From the NCBI RefSeq assembly GCF_035294505.1, contig NZ_DATGKU010000130.1:1-19407 (forward strand): a stretch of DNA of 19,407 nucleotides, read 5' to 3'. The stretch is from Chthonomonas sp035294505 (lineage in GTDB: Bacteria; Armatimonadota; Chthonomonadetes; Chthonomonadales; Chthonomonadaceae). The notes beneath the pieces were generated by a model. That model worked only from the letters and a program-made list of their open reading frames with translations. It made no database searches and was not told where the DNA came from. This document shows positions 14,963 through 19,407 of this stretch, piece after piece (within the stretch, counting starts at the first letter, position 1; each line of letters starts with the position of its first letter). A program made the position numbers and the translations under genes.

Positions 14963-15133
14963 GGCCTTGAAGAGCTGGCGATACGACTGTCATTTCGAGC
15001 CGGTGATACGACTGTCATTTCGAGCCGAAGGCGAGAAATCTTGAGTTTCAATTCCTTCACGGTTCTAGAGCAAGTCAGCTAAGGGAGTTTATCTTGCGCG
15101 CCCCCTATCCCGACCTTTCCCCCGATTCGGGAG
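14963..15133 (+). repeat. dispersed repeat, locus 2: hairpin units and 35-nt module copy 3
   Basis: The leader CCTTGAAGAGCTGGCGATACG is followed by a truncated TCATTTCGAG unit starting at 14987 and an intact hairpin at 15017-15039, 25 bases further on. Next come the CACGGTTCTAGAG segment (from about 15057), a variable spacer, and the 35-base pyrimidine module at 15099-15133. The order matches locus 1 and locus 4. Confidence 0.75.
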
Positions 15134-15154
15134 GTGCTAGCGCACGGCGATGCA

Positions 15155-15263
15155 GCGGCCAGGAAAAGAGACGATTATGGAAACTGTGCTGGCCGCAAAG
15201 GCGCCGTCCGCGAGGACGCCCACCGCGAGGTGCCCCTCTCCCCAATGGGGGGGAGGGGGAGGG
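15155..15263 (+). repeat. dispersed repeat: 42-nt inverted-end module copy 2 and paired GCGA hairpins
   Basis: A 42-base module (15155-15196) has ends GCGGCCAG and CTGGCCGC. It is followed by two adjacent hairpins with identical GCGA tetraloops: CGTCC/GGACG at 15205-15218 and CACC/GGTG at 15221-15232. A C-rich/G-rich stem (CCCCTCTCCCC facing GGGGGGGAGGGG) completes the element. Copy 3 at 16716-16822 has the same order. GCGA belongs to the stable GNRA tetraloop class. Confidence 0.7.
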
Positions 15264-15300
15264 CGTCGGCCTTGAAGGGCGGGGGGCTTGTAGGAGGTAG

Positions 15301-15352
15301 GCCTTGAAGAGCCGGCGATACGACTGTCATTTCGAGCCGAAGGCGAGAAATC
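15301..15352 (+). repeat. dispersed repeat, locus 3: single intact hairpin unit
   Basis: The leader CCTTGAAGAGCCGGCGATACG runs into a single intact hairpin at 15329-15351, with ATTTC facing GAAAT and a GAA loop. Here no degenerate upstream unit is present. Downstream (15353-15429) only weak similarity to the other loci continues (ACCGGTTCTGAGGGG). Confidence 0.75.
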
Positions 15353-15429
15353 TTAAGTTTCCATTCCCACCGGTTCTGAGGGGAAAGGCGCCCTTAGGGG
15401 TCATCTCGTCAGGGAAGCAGAAAAGCAAC

Positions 15430-15459
15430 CCGCCTTTGGAAGGAAGCTTCCAAAGGCGG
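15430..15459 (-). terminator. strong terminator hairpin after the aldo/keto reductase
   Basis: CCGCCTTTGGAAG (15430-15442) pairs exactly over 13 bases with 15447-15459 around a four-base loop. On the minus strand GTTGC then TTTT follows. It lies 24 bases past the stop of the reductase gene, and the stem has no counterpart in the repeat family. It is a good intrinsic terminator candidate despite the short T-run. Confidence 0.65.
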
Positions 15460-15482
15460 TGCCAATTGGTAAAGAAGAGCGC

Positions 15483-16451
15483 TTACCAGGCGTACTCTTC
15501 CGGTGCGGTTTTATAGCCGGGGAAGATGGCCTCGATGCGCTTGTTGGTCTCCTCGTCTAGTTTGATTTCCAGTGCGCGCACGATGTCGTTGAGCTGTTCG
15601 ATGGTGCGTGGCCCGATGATGGGCGCGGTGATCACGGGGTTTTGCAGCATCCAGGCGATGGCCACGTTGGCCGGCTTCTCGCCAAGCTCTCGGCAGAGGT
15701 TCTCCCAGGCCTCCAGCTTCTCCCGATGCGCCTCCACCTGCTGTTGCATGCCCTCGGAGGCTCTGCGCCCCTCGCTTAACTTCTGCAGCACACCGCCCAG
15801 CAAGCCGCCTCCCAGCGGGCTCCAAGGGATGATTCCCACGCCGTAGGCGGCGCAGGCCGGCATCACCTCCATCTCGATCTGGCGGCGAAGCAGGTGATAG
15901 ATGGACTGTTCCGACACCAAGCCGAGAAAGTTGCGACGCTTAGCCGCCTCGTTGGCCTGCACGATGTGCCAGCCGGCGAAGTTGGAGGAGCCGAAGTAGA
16001 GAACCTTGCCCGCCGCGTGCGCCCATTCGCAGAACTCCCAAATTTCGTCCCAAGTGGCCTCTCGCCAGATATGATGGAACTGATAGAGATCAATGAAGTC
16101 GGTTTTGAGACGGCGCAGGCTGTCGTCAAGGGCCTTGCGCATGTGCAGCTTCGAGAGGCGGCTGGTGTTGGGCCAATCGCCCATATCGCCGTAGACCTTT
16201 GTGGCGATGACCACCTTATCCCGGCGACCGCCGCCCTGCGCCCACCAGCGGCCGATGATCTGCTCGGTGACGCCCTCACCCTTTTTCCAGCCGTACACAT
16301 TGGCCGTATCAAAAAAGTTGATTCCCAGCTCCAGCGCCCGATCCATAATGGCGTAGCTATCTTGCTCGCTGGTGAGGGGGCCGAAGTTCATGGTGCCGAG
16401 GCAGAGGCGACTTACCTTGAGAGCCGTACGTCCGAGATTGACGTATTGCAT
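15483..16451 (-). CDS. aldo/keto reductase
   Basis: The 322-residue protein is an NADPH-dependent aldo/keto reductase with a TIM barrel fold. The catalytic tetrad residues are visible: Asp and Tyr in FFDTANVYG (residues about 46-54), Lys in VVIATKVYG (about 82-90) and His in LYQFHHIW. The nucleotide-binding end includes IIPWSPLGGGLLGG and the C-terminal IIGPRTIEQLNDIVRAL. The sequence style (YVNLGRTALKVSRLCLGTMNFG start) is that of the bacterial YajO/AKR11-13-like group. The substrate is unknown; sugars or ketones reduced at C=O are plausible. AAGGAG lies seven bases upstream of the ATG. It is a single-gene unit with a clear terminator downstream and an inverted repeat in its promoter region. 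Confidence 0.93.
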   Translation of the reverse strand: MQYVNLGRTALKVSRLCLGTMNFGPLTSEQDSYAIMDRALELGINFFDTANVYGWKKGEGVTEQIIGRWWAQGGGRRDKVVIATKVYGDMGDWPNTSRLSKLHMRKALDDSLRRLKTDFIDLYQFHHIWREATWDEIWEFCEWAHAAGKVLYFGSSNFAGWHIVQANEAAKRRNFLGLVSEQSIYHLLRRQIEMEVMPACAAYGVGIIPWSPLGGGLLGGVLQKLSEGRRASEGMQQQVEAHREKLEAWENLCRELGEKPANVAIAWMLQNPVITAPIIGPRTIEQLNDIVRALEIKLDEETNKRIEAIFPGYKTAPEEYAW

Positions 16452-16469
16452 GTTCGCACTCCTTTCTTA

Positions 16470-16496
16470 TTTGTATCCGCATTTGGCGAATGCCAA
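16470..16496 (-). promoter_or_regulatory. possible promoter with an overlapping palindromic operator
   Basis: TTGGC (16483-16487) and GCCAA (16492-16496) form a palindrome with a four-base centre. On the minus strand TTGGCA (16491-16496) could be a -35 element and TACAAA (16470-16475) a -10, but the spacer is 15 bases, shorter than ideal. A repressor bound to the palindrome would cover this promoter, 19 bases before the reductase ATG. Confidence 0.3.
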
Positions 16497-16715
16497 GCTT
16501 ACAGCCTACCGCGTTGCAAAGCTTTTCACCACCTGTTCTTATGGACAGGTTCCTTCCTCAGAGTCTACCCAATAGGCTCACCGTGTCAAAAGGGCTATTA
16601 AGGAGGCGCTGTGGCGATCCGCAAGAAGCATCTGCCTATTAAATAGGAACGCCCATTGGGTTGCCTCTACACCGGTTGTCTTAGAGGCTCTCGGCTCTAG
16701 GGTCGGCGAGTAGAA

Positions 16716-16822
16716 GCGGCCAGGGAGATAGACGATCATGGGAACTATACTGGCCGCAAAGGCGTTGTCCGCGAGGACGCCCACCGCGAGGTGCCCCTCT
16801 TCCCCATTGGGGGGAGGGGGAG
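16716..16822 (+). repeat. dispersed repeat: 42-nt inverted-end module copy 3 and paired GCGA hairpins
   Basis: The 42-base module (16716-16757) ends in GCGGCCAG/CTGGCCGC. Two GCGA-loop hairpins follow, GTCC/GGAC at 16767-16778 and CACC/GGTG at 16782-16793, then a C-rich/G-rich stem to about 16822. Compared with copy 2 the first hairpin has a changed outer pair, while the tetraloops are unchanged. Confidence 0.7.
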
Positions 16823-16844
16823 CCTTGAGCGCAGTACCGTCGGC

Positions 16845-17067
16845 ATTGAAGAGCCGGTGAGATAGACGCCTGTCATTTCGAGGTGAAGATGAGATGAACA
16901 ACTGTCATTTCGAGCCGAAGGCGAGAAATCTTGCGTTTCACTTCCTACCCGTTCTGAGGGCGAGGGGTGGGGCTGCAGAGACTGCCAATCTCACGGTTCT
17001 AGAGGCAATTAACACAGCAAGCCTACTTTGCTCGCCCCCTATCCCGGCCTTTCCCCCTATTAGGGAG
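16845..17067 (+). repeat. dispersed repeat, locus 4: hairpin units and 35-nt module copy 4
   Basis: A degenerate full-length TCATTTCGAG unit starts at 16870. An intact hairpin follows at 16907-16929, 32 bases further on. The CACGGTTCTAGAG segment is at about 16992, and the 35-base module at 17033-17067. The spacer just before the module (AGCCTACTTTGCT) is shared with copy 2 of the module at 4734. Confidence 0.75.
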
Positions 17068-17211
17068 AAAGGGGACTAGTATGGCTAGTTTTTCAAAGGA
17101 AAGATTATCAAAAGAAACCGCCTGTAGGGGCACGGTGACTGTGCCCCTTTTGCTAATCTCCCCTCTCCCTAATAGGGGGAGGGGAAGGGCGCCCTGCCCC
17201 AGTAAATCTTG
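17066..17211 (+). repeat. diverged copy of the 118-nt unit with an inserted palindrome
   Basis: The sequence follows the units at 4482 and 4600 (GAAAGGGG, AAGATTATCA, then TTGCT and a CTCCCCTCTCCC hairpin). Between the shared CC and TTGCT landmarks, however, it carries about 30 extra bases holding AGGGGCAC (17126-17133) paired with GTGCCCCT (17141-17148). Four T residues follow, so the insert could act as a terminator on the plus strand. The 33 bases at 17179-17211 recur inside the gene at 14368-14400. Confidence 0.6.
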
Positions 17212-17255
17212 CGATTTTCTGGGGACCCCAGCGTCGGCCTTGAGGGGAGTGGGGG

Positions 17256-17370
17256 TGGGGGCTTGTAGAGGTAGGCCTTGAGGGCTGGTAAAAAGACGCC
17301 TGTCATTTCGAGCCGATGCCACAACTGTCATTTCGAGCCGAAGGCGAGAAATCTTGAGTTTCAGCCCCTA
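17256..17370 (+). repeat. dispersed repeat, locus 5: hairpin units
   Basis: A leader CCTTGAGGGCTGG precedes a truncated TCATTTCGAG unit starting at 17300 and an intact hairpin at 17330-17352, 25 bases later. The copy ends in TTGAGTTTC, as in locus 2. The 35-base module does not follow. Confidence 0.75.
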
Positions 17371-17731
17371 CCGGCCTTGAGGGGATGGGCGTGGGGCATG
17401 TAGGAGTAGCCCTTGAGAGTGAGTGCCGTGCGCAGCATCATCGCTCTTGAGCTGCTTAGTACGAGATGTTCTTCTCTGATAAAAGGGCGCATAGGCAAGT
17501 TTGCGCGCTTCAAACAGACTGAAGTTCGCGGGGTTAACAAGGAGATTAGAGGATTTGGGTTGCGTGGAAGAGGGTTGGAAGGGTACAACAAAGAGGCCAC
17601 GCAGAGAAAGAGAATGCCATAAGCGTGTTTGCTTGTAAAGACCTAAATAAGGAGCAGCAAAATCTTCGTTTGTCTCTATATAGGGCTTTCTCGCTGACTT
17701 TTCCAGGCCTCTATCAAAGAAAGGGATCATC
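17371..17731. other. gene-free leader region before the PAP2 gene
   Basis: I see no convincing gene, RNA or repeat here. The open frames on both strands have no ribosome binding site and an unnatural composition. AT-rich patches near 17640-17690 (for example CTATATAG) may hold the promoter of the phosphatase gene, but no clear -35/-10 pair can be chosen. Confidence 0.4.
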
Positions 17732-18304
17732 ATGTTGTTAAGGCGGTCTAAACTTGTTAGAACCTCAGTTTTAGTTGCTCTACTCTCACTCCCGTGCCAG
17801 GCTTGGGCCGATAAGCCCTTCGACCATCAAGCCTGGCAGTTTCTGTCGGGCACAGGGAACATCCTCTATCTTGCCACCGGCGTCGGGTTACCGTTGCTAA
17901 CCGACGGACACCGTGGTTGGAACCACACGCTCCGTGTGGCCGATGCGGTGGGCACCAGCGTACTTATCTGCGAGGGGCTTAAGGCGCTTGTTCGCGAAAA
18001 ACGTCCGGACAGCAATGCGCACGACAGCTTCCCTAGCGGCCATGCTACCGCAGCCTTTGCTGTGGCCACCACCGAGAGCGCTCTGCATCCCGACCAAACC
18101 CCCTACTGGTTCGCCGGTGCTGCCCTCATCGCGGCCTCACGTGTGGGGCTGCATCGGCACACGGTTGGCGATGTATTGGCCGGCGCCGCGCTTGGCTATG
18201 GAATCGCGCGTTGGGAGGTCGCCTCTCCACATGGGTTATTGCTTGCTCCGTGGATACGCCCCGAACGCCACATTTACGGCCTTACACTCTCCGCGAACTT
18301 CTAA
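17732..18304 (+). CDS. secreted PAP2-type phosphatase
   Basis: The 190-residue product starts with a signal peptide (basic MLLRRSKLVR, then hydrophobic VLVALLSLPCQAWA with likely cleavage after AWA near residue 26). The three PAP2 (type 2 phosphatidic acid phosphatase) motifs are intact: KALVREKRP (K-x6-R-P), FPSGH, and SRVGLHRHTVGDVLAG (S-R-x5-H-x3-D). The two His residues and the Arg form the phosphatase active site. The family dephosphorylates lipid phosphates, undecaprenyl pyrophosphate or small phosphomonoesters outside the cytoplasm. With few membrane spans, this one resembles periplasmic acid phosphatases more than UppP. The start has only a weak ribosome binding site (AAAGGGA). It precedes mutS2 by 76 bases without an obvious functional link. 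Confidence 0.92.
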   Translation: MLLRRSKLVRTSVLVALLSLPCQAWADKPFDHQAWQFLSGTGNILYLATGVGLPLLTDGHRGWNHTLRVADAVGTSVLICEGLKALVREKRPDSNAHDSFPSGHATAAFAVATTESALHPDQTPYWFAGAALIAASRVGLHRHTVGDVLAGAALGYGIARWEVASPHGLLLAPWIRPERHIYGLTLSANF

Positions 18305-18336
18305 CGCCGTTTTTCCCGCCTTTGCTTGCGTACTTA

Positions 18337-18345
18337 TGCTACAAT
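18337..18345 (+). promoter_or_regulatory. possible extended -10 promoter for mutS2
   Basis: TGC directly precedes TACAAT (18340-18345), giving the TGn extended -10 pattern. The mutS2 ATG follows 35 bases later. No good -35 hexamer lies at 17 bases, which fits an extended -10 promoter. Confidence 0.4.
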
Positions 18346-18380
18346 AGCAGATCGCTTATCGTCTATTAGGCAGAAGAGCC

Positions 18381-19407
18381 ATGAGCGTTATAGACCAACA
18401 TGCACTCCAAGTTCTGGAGTATTCAAAAATTCGTGACCGGCTTGCGGCGCATACCTCCAATGCCGTTGGGCGCGATTTCGCCTTAGAGCTAGAGCCGCTG
18501 CCCTACCCGGAAACGGTGGTTCGGCGCCTGCAGGAAACGCGCGAAGCGCGCTGGCTGCGCGACACCACGAGTGGCCTCCCTTTGGGGGGTATCTTCGACA
18601 TCCGCGAAGCCCTTGAGCGCGCCCGCCTTCAGGTGCGATTGACCGGTAAAGAGTTGGTGGATATTCGCGCAACCATCGTTGCAGCCCATCGGTTACGCTC
18701 CTTTCTTCTTGACCATCGTGAGCATGTGCCCCTCCTGGCCGAAATGGCTGCCAATCTCCCTGTGTTCCCTCAAATGGAGAGCCGAATCGAGGCCGCCCTC
18801 ACGGAGACCGGGGAGGTGCGCGACACCGCTTCACCAGAGCTTGCCCGCATCCGCAGCCAACTGAAAGTCACGCAGAACCGCCTTATGGACCGATTGCAGT
18901 CCATCCTAACCAGCGAACGATATCGCCCCTTTCTGCAAGATAGCATCATCACCCTGCGCGAGGGTCGTTATTGCCTTCCGGTGAAAGCAGAATATGCGCG
19001 TGCGTTCGGCGGCATCGTTCACGACACAAGCCAGTCCGGTGCCACGGTGTTTATTGAGCCGGAGGCCACCATCGCTTTGGGCAATGAGCTGAAGCAGCTA
19101 TCTCTCGAAGAGGAGCATGAGATAGACCGAATTTTACGCGAGCTTTCCCGAATGGTTGGAGATCGCTACGCGGAGTTGCAGCGCATGATCTCCATTTTCG
19201 GGCACCTCGATCTCATTCATGCTAAAGCGATTCTTGCCGAAGAGATGCGCGCGATGGAGCCGGTTCTGAACCGAAGAGGGGTGGTGAAGCTGCGCAAAGC
19301 GCGTCATCCTCTGCTCACGGGGAATGTGGTGCCCATAGATTTTGAGATAGGGGAAAGATGCACGGTTGTGTTAATCACCGGCCCCAACACCGGCGGTAAA
19401 ACGGTGA
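18381..19407 (+). CDS. mutS2: MutS2 family protein, 3' truncated by the window
   Basis: The frame is open from ATG 18381 to the right edge, about 342 codons of a protein usually near 780. It begins MSVIDQHALQVLEYSKIRDRL, like MutS2 (ALELLEFdkI), and contains the lever/core region ALTETGEVRDTASPELARIR and EGRYCLPVKAEYARAFGGIVHDTSQSGATVFIEP, which are diagnostic for MutS2 over MutS1. The window ends just inside the Walker A motif GPNTGGKT, so the rest of the ATPase, the coiled region and the Smr nuclease domain lie outside. MutS2 proteins have been linked to suppression of recombination and, in Bacillus, to rescue of collided ribosomes. The ribosome binding site is weak (AGG ten bases upstream). 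Confidence 0.95.
   Translation, partial: MSVIDQHALQVLEYSKIRDRLAAHTSNAVGRDFALELEPLPYPETVVRRLQETREARWLRDTTSGLPLGGIFDIREALERARLQVRLTGKELVDIRATIVAAHRLRSFLLDHREHVPLLAEMAANLPVFPQMESRIEAALTETGEVRDTASPELARIRSQLKVTQNRLMDRLQSILTSERYRPFLQDSIITLREGRYCLPVKAEYARAFGGIVHDTSQSGATVFIEPEATIALGNELKQLSLEEEHEIDRILRELSRMVGDRYAELQRMISIFGHLDLIHAKAILAEEMRAMEPVLNRRGVVKLRKARHPLLTGNVVPIDFEIGERCTVVLITGPNTGGKTV

Noticed and set aside
4734..16822. Inverted-end modules as insertion sequence ends
   Set aside because: The 42-base unit is far too short, no transposase frame lies between any pair of ends, and no target duplication is visible.
17368..17733. 121-residue minus-strand open frame upstream of the PAP2 gene
   Set aside because: It runs into repeat sequence, lacks a ribosome binding site and shows no recognisable domain.

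Overview
The window is about 19.4 kb of a moderately GC-rich bacterial chromosome. It mixes conserved housekeeping genes (rpsO, pnp, maf, csrA, galK, mutS2) with fast-evolving hypothetical genes. Three long intergenic stretches are filled with a composite dispersed repeat. There is no phage, plasmid, IS transposase, CRISPR array or tRNA that I can see. The gene content (a PdtaR/NasT-type ANTAR regulator beside pnp, csrA without flagellar genes, MutS2, GTG and TTG starts) suggests a deep-branching, non-proteobacterial lineage. An Armatimonadota-like bacterium such as Chthonomonas would fit, but that is a guess from general resemblance.

Layout. 1-970: 3' part of a Gfo/Idh/MocA oxidoreductase. 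971-1521: no gene, several strong hairpins. 1522-4098 (minus): an ABC-2 type permease followed by a lipoprotein-like hypothetical gene, with a structured spacer between them. 4153-5040: repeats. 5134-5367 (plus): csrA, whose leader holds two small hairpins with identical ACGGAG hexaloops. 5377-11503 (minus): a run of an MsbA-like ABC exporter, rpsO, pnp, an ANTAR response regulator and maf. The rpsO-pnp spacer can fold into one very long stem followed by two smaller hairpins. 11830-12372 (plus): two small unknown ORFs in tandem. 12529-13722 (plus): galK. 13782-14873 (minus): a hypothetical protein whose coding sequence contains a fragment of the dispersed repeat. 14963-15352: repeats. 15483-16451 (minus): aldo/keto reductase. 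16700-17380: repeats. 17732-18304 (plus): a secreted PAP2 phosphatase. 18381 to the end (plus): mutS2, cut at its Walker A motif.

Two themes stand out. The first is post-transcriptional control: ribosomal protein S15, PNPase, an ANTAR RNA-binding regulator and CsrA lie close together, and both the csrA leader and the pnp leader carry RNA structures suited to autoregulation. The second is a modular repeat family, always on the same strand here. It is built from a 23-nt hairpin with a tandem G-A mismatch, a 35-nt pyrimidine-rich module, a 42-nt module with inverted ends, and paired GCGA-tetraloop hairpins. This family is the best candidate in the window for something undescribed.
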